Source: an uncultured Sphingomonadaceae bacterium (lineage in GTDB: Bacteria > Pseudomonadota > Alphaproteobacteria > Sphingomonadales > Sphingomonadaceae). From it: a stretch of DNA of 11,007 bases. The stretch covers positions 1 through 11,007 of the forward strand of contig CALKXX010000186.1 in the NCBI GenBank assembly GCA_938003725.1, written 5' to 3'. Position 1 is the stretch's first letter, and each line of letters opens with the position of its first letter. Below the pieces are notes generated by a model. That model worked only from the letters and a program-made list of their open reading frames with translations, was not told the DNA's origin and ran no database searches. Of this stretch, positions 1-5,979 are shown piece after piece. A program made the translations under genes and the position numbers.

Positions 1-446
1 AATTGCAGCAGGCGGATGATACCGTAAACAGCCTGTCCGACGGCGGTGCGCATTGTGGAACGATCTGCGATGCGGCAAGCCCGACCTTCATGCTGGAGCA
101 CTGGGTCAAGAATCGCAAACGCGGTACGATCAGCATAGAAAATGCGATTAAGCGGCAATGTCTTGATACGGCGCGGCTCTATAATCTCAACGATCGCGGC
201 GTGTTGAAACCGGGCTATCTTGCGGATGTAAATGTGATCGATATGGACCGGATTAAGCTCGGTAAGCCGTGGTTGGCCTTTGATTTGCCCGCAGGCGGGA
301 AACGCTTGCTGCAGAAGGCTGATGGTTATGATCACACCATTAAATCTGGCGAGGTTACGTTCACGGGAGGTGTTGTCACCGACAAGCGGCCGGGTGGATT
401 GATCCGCGGACCGCAAGCTGTGGAGATGCGCGAAGCGGCAGAGTGA
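1..446 (+). CDS. N-acyl-D-amino-acid deacylase / D-aminoacylase-type amidohydrolase, C-terminal part (5' truncated by window)
   Basis: This is the last ~147 codons of a metal-dependent hydrolase of the amidohydrolase superfamily, D-aminoacylase branch. The family hydrolyses N-acyl groups from D-amino acids or related amides. The reading frame is open to the left edge, so the start and N-terminal metal ligands lie outside the window. The visible part begins within the barrel and carries the family signature SDGGAH about 12-17 residues in; its Asp corresponds to the catalytic/metal-binding Asp of D-aminoacylases. The C-terminal region GVLKPGYLADVNVIDMD is the usual return to the small beta-sandwich domain of amidohydrolases. 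A TGA stop ends it at 446. No rightward terminator was found in the ~100 bases after it. The family is assigned with good confidence; the exact substrate is not, since many relatives are annotated only as 'amidohydrolase family protein'. Confidence 0.85.
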   Translation, partial: LQQADDTVNSLSDGGAHCGTICDAASPTFMLEHWVKNRKRGTISIENAIKRQCLDTARLYNLNDRGVLKPGYLADVNVIDMDRIKLGKPWLAFDLPAGGKRLLQKADGYDHTIKSGEVTFTGGVVTDKRPGGLIRGPQAVEMREAAE

Positions 447-510
447 TGGTTTGCTATTTATTTATTACCTATGTTTTGAATAGGGTTAACAAAATTGTGT
501 CATTTTGAAA

Positions 511-541
511 CAAAAAAACAGCGCCGTGCAATTGACGGCGC
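511..541 (-). terminator. Leftward rho-independent terminator-like hairpin without an obvious gene to serve
   Basis: GCGCCGT (521-527) and ACGGCGC (535-541) form a perfect 7-bp stem with a 7-base loop. Immediately to the left on the + strand is a run of seven A's within 511-519. Read on the minus strand this is a GC-rich stem followed by TGTTTTTTTG, the layout of an intrinsic terminator. On the plus strand the hairpin is followed by GTCTCC and so would not terminate the amidohydrolase. No annotated leftward gene lies to its right, so it may stop antisense transcription or end a small RNA. It may also simply be a dyad near the protease promoter. Confidence 0.5.
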
Positions 542-552
542 GTCTCCATTGG

Positions 553-567
553 TTAAAGTAAAGTTAA
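553..567 (+). promoter_or_regulatory. CtrA-type binding box (TTAA-N7-TTAA)
   Basis: TTAA at 553-556 and TTAA at 564-567 are separated by exactly seven bases. This matches the full consensus half-sites and spacing known for CtrA, the cell-cycle/motility response regulator of Alphaproteobacteria. The box lies 55 bases upstream of the protease start codon, in a non-coding region. The motif has only eight fixed bases, so chance occurrence in AT-rich intergenic DNA is possible. Binding and regulation are inferred. Confidence 0.45.
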
Positions 568-622
568 GTGAAGGTCTCGTGATTCGTGGGGCTACACTGA
601 TCTTTTTAAGAAGGGGATTTTC

Positions 623-1774
623 ATGCATTCGATGACCAAAATGGGCATATTCTTGTCCACGGCGGCGGCCTTCGCCGTTCCGAGCGCGACTGAAGCGGCT
701 CAGTTTATCCAAACCGGTTCTTCGGGCGGATTGTCATATCAGGCACGCAGCCTAATTGTTGGTGTGACATCAACTGACACCATCGCTGGCGGCGGCGACC
801 CGATTTATCTCAGTGATAACCGTCATCGCGGCACAGTTGGCCTGTTGATGGACTTTGGCGCTGGCGGACGGTTTGTCTGTTCAGGCAGCTTGTCCGCTAA
901 CCGGACGGCAATCATTACCGCTGGCCACTGTGTAAGCGACGGCGGAAGTGCTCGTCCTGAATCGGTGACCGCGTTTTTCTACGATGGTAATGCTGCTGAT
1001 GACTCGGTCTATGGAGCGGGTGCAGCTGGTGTCACCACCGTGAACATCGGGCACATCCACGTTAATGAAGATTATACAGGCGAAGTGATTGACCAAAATG
1101 ACATCGCTGTTCTTAAGCTTGATGGGGAAGCTCCGGCATTCGCTCAAGGTTATGAACTTTACACCGGTGGCGATCTGACCGGCGAGCAATTCAACGTTGC
1201 TGGCTATGGCGTGCGTTCCGATACCGGCGGCGATGCTGGTGGCAATCTGGGAACTGGACGCTTGCGTCAAGGTGATAACCGCTATGATTTCGCATTTGGC
1301 GACGCTGATTTTGGTGGTTTTTTCGATGGTGGACCCGCCGGGTTCTTCGGTACCGCGGATGTTGAATTCTCATATGTTTCCGATTTCGACAATGGACTAG
1401 CAGCAAATGATGCGTCATGCCTCATAGGCGGAGCATTCGGCCTTGGTGGCGCAAAATATTGTGATCTAGGTGTTGGAGCTTTGGAAGTTGGCATTGATGG
1501 TGGCGACTCCGGTGGTCCTCAATTCATCAACGGCCAATTGGCTGGCGTAAACTCCTACGGCTTGTCCTTCGGAGAGACTTTTGGTGATATCGATGGTGGC
1601 CTGAACAGCAGTTTTGGTGAATTTAGCGGCTATGTTCCGACCTTTATCCACTCTGAGTGGATTGGTGGCGTTGTTCCAGAACCATCAACCTGGGCAATGA
1701 TGATATTTGGTTTCGGCATGACCGGTGCTGCACTGCGTCGTCGCAAGAAACTGGTGAAGGTCAGCTACGCCTGA
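623..1774 (+). CDS. Secreted trypsin-like serine protease with PEP-CTERM (PEPxxWA) sorting signal
   Basis: A 383-residue secreted protease of the chymotrypsin/trypsin (S1) fold. A signal peptide covers about residues 1-26 and probably ends at the TEAA stretch. The catalytic triad is visible: His102 in TAGHC, Asp160 in NDIAVLKL and Ser296 in GDSGGP. Cys86/Cys103 sit as the usual disulfide around the His loop, and Cys266/Cys280 may form another. Residues ~200-290 are rich in Gly, Asp and Phe and longer than in a minimal trypsin. The C-terminus is a complete PEP-CTERM anchor: VPEPSTWAMM (351-360), a short hydrophobic helix, then LRRRKK (371-376). In this family an exosortase processes the signal at the envelope, but no exosortase gene is in the window. 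The start at 623 is supported by AAGGGG six bases upstream (611-616). The gene stands alone, with a CtrA-like box before it and a strong terminator after it. Its natural substrate is unknown. Confidence 0.92.
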   Translation: MHSMTKMGIFLSTAAAFAVPSATEAAQFIQTGSSGGLSYQARSLIVGVTSTDTIAGGGDPIYLSDNRHRGTVGLLMDFGAGGRFVCSGSLSANRTAIITAGHCVSDGGSARPESVTAFFYDGNAADDSVYGAGAAGVTTVNIGHIHVNEDYTGEVIDQNDIAVLKLDGEAPAFAQGYELYTGGDLTGEQFNVAGYGVRSDTGGDAGGNLGTGRLRQGDNRYDFAFGDADFGGFFDGGPAGFFGTADVEFSYVSDFDNGLAANDASCLIGGAFGLGGAKYCDLGVGALEVGIDGGDSGGPQFINGQLAGVNSYGLSFGETFGDIDGGLNSSFGEFSGYVPTFIHSEWIGGVVPEPSTWAMMIFGFGMTGAALRRRKKLVKVSYA

Positions 1775-1796
1775 ACTTTTGCAAAGACATGAACGG

Positions 1797-1827
1797 AAAA
1801 GGGGCGATTTATTCGCCCCTTTTTTTT
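1797..1827 (+). terminator. Rho-independent terminator of the serine protease gene
   Basis: GGGGCGA (1801-1807) pairs perfectly with TCGCCCC (1813-1819) around a 5-base loop. The flanking AAAA (1797-1800) can extend the stem with the following T's. Eight T's follow at 1820-1827. It lies 22 bases after the protease stop codon. The A-run on the left makes it possibly bidirectional, so it could also serve leftward transcripts coming from dnaN. Confidence 0.93.
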
Positions 1828-2184
1828 GCGCGTTGGGTGGGCAAGCTTGCACATTTGCAGCACAGGCAGGGTTTTACCCCAAAATCAAGCGGGGGGCTAT
1901 TGAGAGGGGCGCAGCAATGCGGCAATTCCATATGGTGAAAATGACTCTGCATTGCTTCACCGCGATCGCGATGACGACAATGGAAACCTTCTCTCTATGA
2001 GGGAGAGGTAAGAAGGAAATCAGATCCCCGCCCAGTCCAGACAACCGGGCAATTCGTCGCGAGAAAAGTCGATCTGCAAAACGCACCTGCTTGAAGGCTT
2101 TTCAGCTTATTCGGAAGAGTGAATAATCGGCGTGGAATAAACCCGGATGTCACCTCTTTTGGCGGTGCAGATTGCTATCGAAGA
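1828..2184. other. Gene-poor interval between protease terminator and dnaN stop; one imperfect hairpin
   Basis: These 357 bases hold no convincing gene. The short open frames here lack ribosome binding sites and recognisable protein content. One imperfect hairpin is visible at 1987-2016, where CCTTCT...AGAAGG encloses CTCTC...GAGAG around TATGAGG with a small bulge. It resembles the pyrimidine/purine dyads common in proteobacterial intergenic repeats, but no second copy is in the window. No clear terminator for dnaN was found on the minus strand. Confidence 0.5.
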
Positions 2185-3300
2185 TCAAACCCGCATCGGC
2201 ATCAGCACATAGAGCGCAGGCGACTTGTCATTCTCGCGGATCAGCGTCGGCGCGCTGGCGTCGGCAAGGTGCAGTTCCACTGTATCGCTGTCAATCTCGC
2301 CCAGGATATCCAGTAGATAGCGTGAGTTGAAACCAATTTCGAACGTGTCTTCCTTATAGGCGCCCGGTACTTCTTCCTCCGCCTTGCCATTTTCGGGAGA
2401 CGTCACAGAGAGCGTGATCTTGTCATCGCCGAGCGCCATTTTGACGGCGCGGGTTTTTTCGGTGGCGATGGTGGAGACGCGGTCCACGCCTTGGGCAAAG
2501 CTCTTGGGGTCGATTTTGAGCAGCTTGTCATTGCCGGTTGGAATGACGCGGCTGTAATCGGGGAAGGTGCCGTCAATCAATTTTGACGTCAAGATCGCGG
2601 TGCCCAGCGTGAAGCGTATTTTGCTCGCGGACAGATCAATCTGCACATTATTATCGCCGCTCTCATCGAGCAACTTACGCAGTTCATTGACGCACTTACG
2701 CGGGACAATCACATCGGGCATGCCTTCTGCGCCGGCTGGACGAGGCAATGTGACGCGCGCGAGACGGTGACCGTCTGTGGCGGCGGCTTTCAATACCGGC
2801 GCATCCTCATCTTGTACGTGCAGGAAAATGCCATTGAGATAATAGCGCGTTTCCTCGGTCGAGATCGCGAATTTGGTCTTATCGATAATCTGAATCAACG
2901 AGGCCGCTGGAAGCTCAAAGCTGGTCGGCAGATCACCCTCGGCAATGATCGGAAAATCATCACGGGGCAGGGTTTGCAGATTGAACCGCGCGCGGCCGGC
3001 ATTGACCTTCATCTTTCCGTCGGCGGCATCCATCTGAACTTGACTTCCGTCGGGAAGCTTCCGGGCGATGTCGAACAGAGTATGGGCTGAAACCGTGATT
3101 GACCCGGCGGTTTCCACCTGAGCCTCGACTGTTTCTACAACCTGTAAATCCAGATCGGTGGCCATCAATTTTATGCCGCCGCCTGCGCTGGCTTCGATAA
3201 GGACGTTGGACAATATGGGGATGGTGTTGCGGCGTTCGACTACTGACTGGACGTGACCCAGGCTTTTGAGCAGTGCAGCGCGTTCGATGGTCGCTTTCAT
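2185..3300 (-). CDS. dnaN: DNA polymerase III subunit beta (sliding clamp)
   Basis: A full-length 371-residue beta clamp. The dimeric ring encircles DNA and tethers the replicative polymerase; it also docks MutS/MutL, ligase and translesion polymerases. The protein starts MKATIERAALLKSL and includes the N-terminal signature VVERRNTIPILSNVLIEA. It shows three successive clamp domains (about 1-125, 126-250 and 251-371). It ends in LYVLMPMRV, matching the conserved MPMR-type C-terminus that contributes to the protein-binding pocket. AGAGGA lies six bases before the start on the minus strand, which supports this ATG. No dnaA or recF is adjacent; these are often separated from dnaN in Alphaproteobacteria. 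The ~240-base divergent region to the histidine phosphatase carries likely control elements, described separately. Confidence 0.98.
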   Translation of the reverse strand: MKATIERAALLKSLGHVQSVVERRNTIPILSNVLIEASAGGGIKLMATDLDLQVVETVEAQVETAGSITVSAHTLFDIARKLPDGSQVQMDAADGKMKVNAGRARFNLQTLPRDDFPIIAEGDLPTSFELPAASLIQIIDKTKFAISTEETRYYLNGIFLHVQDEDAPVLKAAATDGHRLARVTLPRPAGAEGMPDVIVPRKCVNELRKLLDESGDNNVQIDLSASKIRFTLGTAILTSKLIDGTFPDYSRVIPTGNDKLLKIDPKSFAQGVDRVSTIATEKTRAVKMALGDDKITLSVTSPENGKAEEEVPGAYKEDTFEIGFNSRYLLDILGEIDSDTVELHLADASAPTLIRENDKSPALYVLMPMRV

Positions 3301-3332
3301 AAATGGTCCTCTTCTTCCCCAATGGCCGCGGT

Positions 3333-3352
3333 CGGAGTCGGAAAGGACTCCG
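3333..3352. repeat. Inverted repeat containing two GANTC sites in the dnaN leader/promoter region
   Basis: CGGAGTC (3333-3339) and GACTCCG (3346-3352) are a perfect 7-bp inverted repeat with a 6-base spacer. Each arm contains a GANTC sequence (GAGTC and GACTC), the target of the cell-cycle methyltransferase CcrM in many Alphaproteobacteria. The repeat lies 33-52 bases before the dnaN start codon, so it could act as an RNA hairpin in the 5' leader or as a methylation-sensitive DNA site. Either role is inferred. Confidence 0.5.
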
Positions 3353-3449
3353 TCAAATTGTCAGCCAAAAATTCACAGATCGTTCCCCGCTTCATTAACA
3401 ATAAAGTGGGTCAGGGCAAGCCCGATGCAAGCGTGGCCGGGGATAATCT

Positions 3450-3468
3450 TGTGGAAAACTGTGGAAAA
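3450..3468 (-). promoter_or_regulatory. Two tandem DnaA-box-like sequences upstream of dnaN
   Basis: TGTGGAAAA occurs at 3450-3458 and again at 3460-3468, exactly 10 bases apart (one helical turn). Read on the dnaN strand each is TTTTCCACA, differing from the DnaA-box consensus TTATCCACA at one position. A TTATCCCC sequence lies next to them (minus strand, about 3440-3447). They sit ~150 bases upstream of the dnaN start in the divergent intergenic region, so DnaA-dependent control of dnaN is plausible. A replication origin is not supported, because there is no longer box cluster or AT-rich unwinding element. Confidence 0.45.
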
Positions 3469-3540
3469 AACCTCAAGGGCGGGTAAAGCGGCAGGATGAA
3501 TGCACAAATTCGGCCAATTTGCAGTAGGTTTTTTAGATAG

Positions 3541-4182
3541 ATGAGTGGTTTACAAACAAACGGAAAACGCCTGTTCATTGCCCGCCATGGAGAAACGATT
3601 TTTAATCTCGCAGGCCGTATTCAGGGAGAACATCTCTACACGCCGCTGACGCTCACCGGCTTTGCCCAGGCCGATGAAATGGGCCGTGCGCTGGCGTTGC
3701 ATCTAGGCGACGATACGGACCTAACATTAGTGGCTTCCGATACCGATCGTGCGCAACAGACATTGTCCGTCATTGCCCAGCATATCGGGGCAGATTGGCA
3801 TGATGCGCAAAGCGATGCCCGTTTGCGGGAAATCGATATGGGGCAATGGGGGGGTGTCTATTACCGTGACCTAGAGGGCAAGTTGGAAATCGACCGGGAA
3901 CATATGCTCTTTGCCAATGTGGCGCCCGGCGGGGAAGGCTATTCGGATATTGAAACGCGCCTAAATCAGTGGCTCGGTGAACAACATTTTGATCGTGATA
4001 CGTTGGTTATCAGTCACGGCATGACCAGCCGCGTGCTGCGCGGATTGTTGACGGGTCTGCCGACTAATGAGAAATATGGCGCTCCTATAGCGGCGGGGCT
4101 GCCGCAAGGATCTATCGTCGAAATATGTGACGGGGCAGAAAGCATCGTGCATCTCGGCGGCGGGGAAGGGGAGAAAGCTTGA
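3541..4182 (+). CDS. Histidine phosphatase family protein (phosphoglycerate-mutase-like)
   Basis: A 213-residue cytoplasmic enzyme of branch 1 of the histidine phosphatase superfamily. The phosphorylated nucleophile is His16 in ARHGET (residues 14-19). Supporting active-site residues are Arg70 in SDTDRAQQT, Glu97 in LREIDMGQWGG and the second catalytic His159 in VISHG. The arrangement RHGE...SDxxRAxxT...E...SHG is intact, so an active phosphatase is predicted. Substrates vary widely across relatives (CobC, GpmB, sugar phosphatases) and cannot be named here. The start is set by a TAG stop just before the ATG and by the position of the RHG motif. No good Shine-Dalgarno sequence precedes it; only a GTAGG about 12 bases upstream is visible. 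Its last bases overlap the next gene (TTGA), suggesting translational coupling. Confidence 0.9.
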   Translation: MSGLQTNGKRLFIARHGETIFNLAGRIQGEHLYTPLTLTGFAQADEMGRALALHLGDDTDLTLVASDTDRAQQTLSVIAQHIGADWHDAQSDARLREIDMGQWGGVYYRDLEGKLEIDREHMLFANVAPGGEGYSDIETRLNQWLGEQHFDRDTLVISHGMTSRVLRGLLTGLPTNEKYGAPIAAGLPQGSIVEICDGAESIVHLGGGEGEKA

Positions 4183-4661
4183 GGTTTCTGACGCTTTTTC
4201 TCCTGCTCGTTTCCATGCCCGTCGCGGCAAAGGACTCGCTAGGTATATTTGACAGCTGGGGTGCATTTCGTGATCCGGACGTTCCGCGCTGCTATGCGAT
4301 TGCGGAGTCCGAGGAGATAACCGGAAAAGCAGAACGTAAATCCTATGCCGATGTCGGTTTTTGGCCCAAGCGGTCCATTCGCGCACAGTTTCATGTGCGT
4401 CTTAGTCGAGATCGGTCTAGCAATAGCCGGGTAATTGTCAGCATTGGGAACCGCCGTTTTCGATTGACTGCCAACCGAAGCGATGGCTGGTCACAGGATA
4501 AACGTATGGACGCCGCCATTATCGCGGCGCTTAGGTCGGCGAGCAGCATGACGGTGGAAAGCGTTGGCCGCGATGGTAAGCCGATTGTGGATGCATATCT
4601 GCTGCGTGGTGCAGCTACCGCGATAGATGCGGCTTCATTGGGATGTTCAAGGTTGAAATGA
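4179..4661 (+). CDS. IalB-like (invasion-associated locus B type) secreted protein
   Basis: A 160-residue exported protein. Residues 1-17 are a signal peptide (hydrophobic FLTLFLLLVS, cleavage likely after VAA). The mature part begins KDSLGIFDSWGAFRD, with a later SMTVES strand and a C-terminal RGAATAIDAASLGC. This is the pattern of the small IalB-like family seen in sphingomonads. Cys38 and Cys156 are placed to form a disulfide. The start is a TTG overlapping the phosphatase stop as TTGA, with a GGGGAG-rich ribosome binding site just upstream (about 4166-4172) inside the phosphatase. In Bartonella, IalB is linked to host-cell entry, but in environmental relatives this family has no established role, so virulence should not be inferred. 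Its stop overlaps a possible ATGA start of a short ORF before rlmN. Confidence 0.75.
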   Translation: MRFLTLFLLLVSMPVAAKDSLGIFDSWGAFRDPDVPRCYAIAESEEITGKAERKSYADVGFWPKRSIRAQFHVRLSRDRSSNSRVIVSIGNRRFRLTANRSDGWSQDKRMDAAIIAALRSASSMTVESVGRDGKPIVDAYLLRGAATAIDAASLGCSRLK

Positions 4662-4807
4662 AAAAGCTGTTCGTATTGTCAGCGCTGGCCACTGGCTTTT
4701 CATCTATTCCCACACTATATCCGCCAACATGCAGATTCCTGGCCATATTGATCCCGTTCCGCTCCCCGCGAAGGTCACTCCTCGCGAAGATGGGCGTGTT
4801 GACCTAA
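4658..4807 (+). CDS. Doubtful 49-residue ORF with signal-peptide-like N-terminus overlapping rlmN
   Basis: An ATG overlaps the stop of the preceding gene as ATGA (4658-4661), with AAGG five bases upstream (4649-4652). The ORF begins MKKLFVLSALATGF, which looks like a secretion signal. After about 24 codons it runs out of frame into the rlmN coding sequence (ATG at 4729) and ends at TAA 4805-4807. The second half is a shadow of rlmN and rich in Arg, Pro and Ser. It may be the remnant of a small secreted protein gene whose body was lost, a leader peptide, or chance. No family was recognised. Confidence 0.25.
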   Translation: MKKLFVLSALATGFSSIPTLYPPTCRFLAILIPFRSPRRSLLAKMGVLT

Positions 4808-5976
4808 TAGGGCTTAGTGTTTCCGAAATTCGGGAGATATTGGTCGAAGCGGGACTGGAAGAGAAGCAGGGCAAGCTGCGTTCGAAGCAGCTGTTCCATT
4901 GGATATATCATCGCGGAATTACGGATTTTTCCCTGATGACAGATATGAGCAAAACGCTGCGACCATGGCTGGGTGCACGGTTTGTGATTGCTCGCCCCGA
5001 GATTGTCGAAGCGCATTTGTCGGAAGATGGCACACGCAAATGGTTGCTCAGGTCTGCGGATGGGCAAGACTACGAAATGGTGTTCATTCCCGATGATGAT
5101 CGCGGGACGCTGTGTATTTCGAGCCAAGTTGGCTGTACGTTGAATTGCCGTTTCTGTCATACCGGTACGATGCGGCTGGTCCGCAATTTAAGCCCTGGGG
5201 AAATTGTGGGCCAGGTGATGCTTGCCCGCGATGATCTGGGCGAATGGCCGAAAGGTGTCATGGATTTCGCGGATGAAGAAGAAGCGGAAAATACCAAAGA
5301 ATATAATCAGGCTTATAAATCCGATGGCCGCGTGCTCACCAATATCGTGTTAATGGGTATGGGCGAACCGTTATATAATTTCGACAATGTCCGCGACGCC
5401 ATGAAGGTGGTGATGGATGGTTCGGGACTGGCGCTTTCCCGCCGTCGGATTACCCTGTCTACAAGCGGTGTGGTGCCAATGATTGCGCGGGCAGGTGAAG
5501 AGATTAACGTCAATCTCGCGATCTCTCTGCACGCTGTGAATAAAGAAGTCCGTGACGAGATTGTTCCTCTCAACCGCAAATATAGTATCGAAGAATTGCT
5601 GCAAGCCTGCGCCGATTATCCCGGTGCCAGCAACGCCCGCCGAATAACGTTTGAATATGTGATGTTGAAAGACAAGAATGACAGCGATCAGGATGCACGC
5701 GAACTGGTGAATTTACTGCGCAACTATGACCTGCCTGCAAAAGTGAATTTAATCCCGTTCAATCCCTGGCCCGGCTCACCTTATGAATGCTCTTCGCCAG
5801 AACGGATAAAAGCATTTTCCAAAATCATCTTTGATGCCGGGATTAGTGCGCCGGTTCGCACGCCCCGCGGTCAAGATATTATGGCGGCGTGCGGCCAGTT
5901 GAAATCCTCCAGCGAGAAAAAATCGCGCGCCGAACTGGACCGACAAGCAGAGGAAAAGCAAGCAGCTTTGGGCTAG
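4729..5976 (+). CDS. rlmN: Dual-specificity 23S rRNA/tRNA adenine-C2 methyltransferase (radical SAM)
   Basis: A full-length 415-residue radical-SAM enzyme. RlmN methylates C2 of A2503 in 23S rRNA and A37 in some tRNAs, affecting accuracy at the peptidyl transferase centre. The [4Fe-4S] cluster motif CTLNCRFC places Cys136, Cys140 and Cys143. Cys388 in AACGQL matches the cysteine that carries the methyl group in E. coli (C355), and Cys129 matches its conserved partner (C118). The SAM-binding GMGEPLYNFDNV motif is at about 210-221, and the C-terminal VNLIPFNPWPG is typical. An acidic insert around residues 172-200 is a common feature of alphaproteobacterial RlmN. The ATG at 4729 is the only start codon after an upstream in-frame stop that keeps the N-terminus MQIPGHIDPVPLP, which I recall from sphingomonad homologues. 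It lacks a clear Shine-Dalgarno sequence. The next gene begins 3 bases after the stop. Confidence 0.97.
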   Translation: MQIPGHIDPVPLPAKVTPREDGRVDLIGLSVSEIREILVEAGLEEKQGKLRSKQLFHWIYHRGITDFSLMTDMSKTLRPWLGARFVIARPEIVEAHLSEDGTRKWLLRSADGQDYEMVFIPDDDRGTLCISSQVGCTLNCRFCHTGTMRLVRNLSPGEIVGQVMLARDDLGEWPKGVMDFADEEEAENTKEYNQAYKSDGRVLTNIVLMGMGEPLYNFDNVRDAMKVVMDGSGLALSRRRITLSTSGVVPMIARAGEEINVNLAISLHAVNKEVRDEIVPLNRKYSIEELLQACADYPGASNARRITFEYVMLKDKNDSDQDARELVNLLRNYDLPAKVNLIPFNPWPGSPYECSSPERIKAFSKIIFDAGISAPVRTPRGQDIMAACGQLKSSSEKKSRAELDRQAEEKQAALG

Positions 5977-5979
5977 AAT

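Larger units (their letters stand above)
447..622. other. AT-rich intergenic region upstream of the serine protease
   Basis: This 176-base gap separates the amidohydrolase end from the protease start. It is visibly richer in A/T than the flanking genes. It contains a short AT palindrome (CAAAAT at 490-495 facing ATTTTG at 502-507), a 7-bp GC-rich hairpin (521-541), a TTAA-N7-TTAA element (553-567), a GANTC methylation-type site (GATTC, 581-585) and a purine-rich ribosome binding site. No convincing sigma-70 promoter could be fixed. TTGACG (532-537) with TAAAGT (554-559) at 16-bp spacing is one weak possibility, and TACACT (593-598) is another possible -10. Confidence 0.5.

Noticed and set aside
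881..1270. 129-codon open frame antisense to the serine protease
   Set aside because: It lies wholly inside a convincing protease gene, has no ribosome binding site and no recognisable protein features.
1657..2000. Two overlapping rightward frames crossing the protease terminator
   Set aside because: They run through the protease end and its strong terminator hairpin, and have no ribosome binding sites.
2767..3090. 107-codon open frame antisense to dnaN
   Set aside because: A shadow of the conserved clamp gene on the opposite strand, with no start signal.
3301..3540. Chromosomal replication origin at the dnaN upstream region
   Set aside because: Only two imperfect DnaA-like boxes, with no AT-rich unwinding region and no typical alphaproteobacterial origin neighbours.
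3961..4386. 141-codon open frame antisense to the phosphatase/IalB-like junction
   Set aside because: It covers two well-supported genes and its translation is low-complexity and Arg/His/Pro-rich, as expected of a shadow frame.
4179..4661. Virulence factor from IalB similarity
   Set aside because: IalB-like proteins are common in free-living sphingomonads; nothing else in the window suggests a pathogen.
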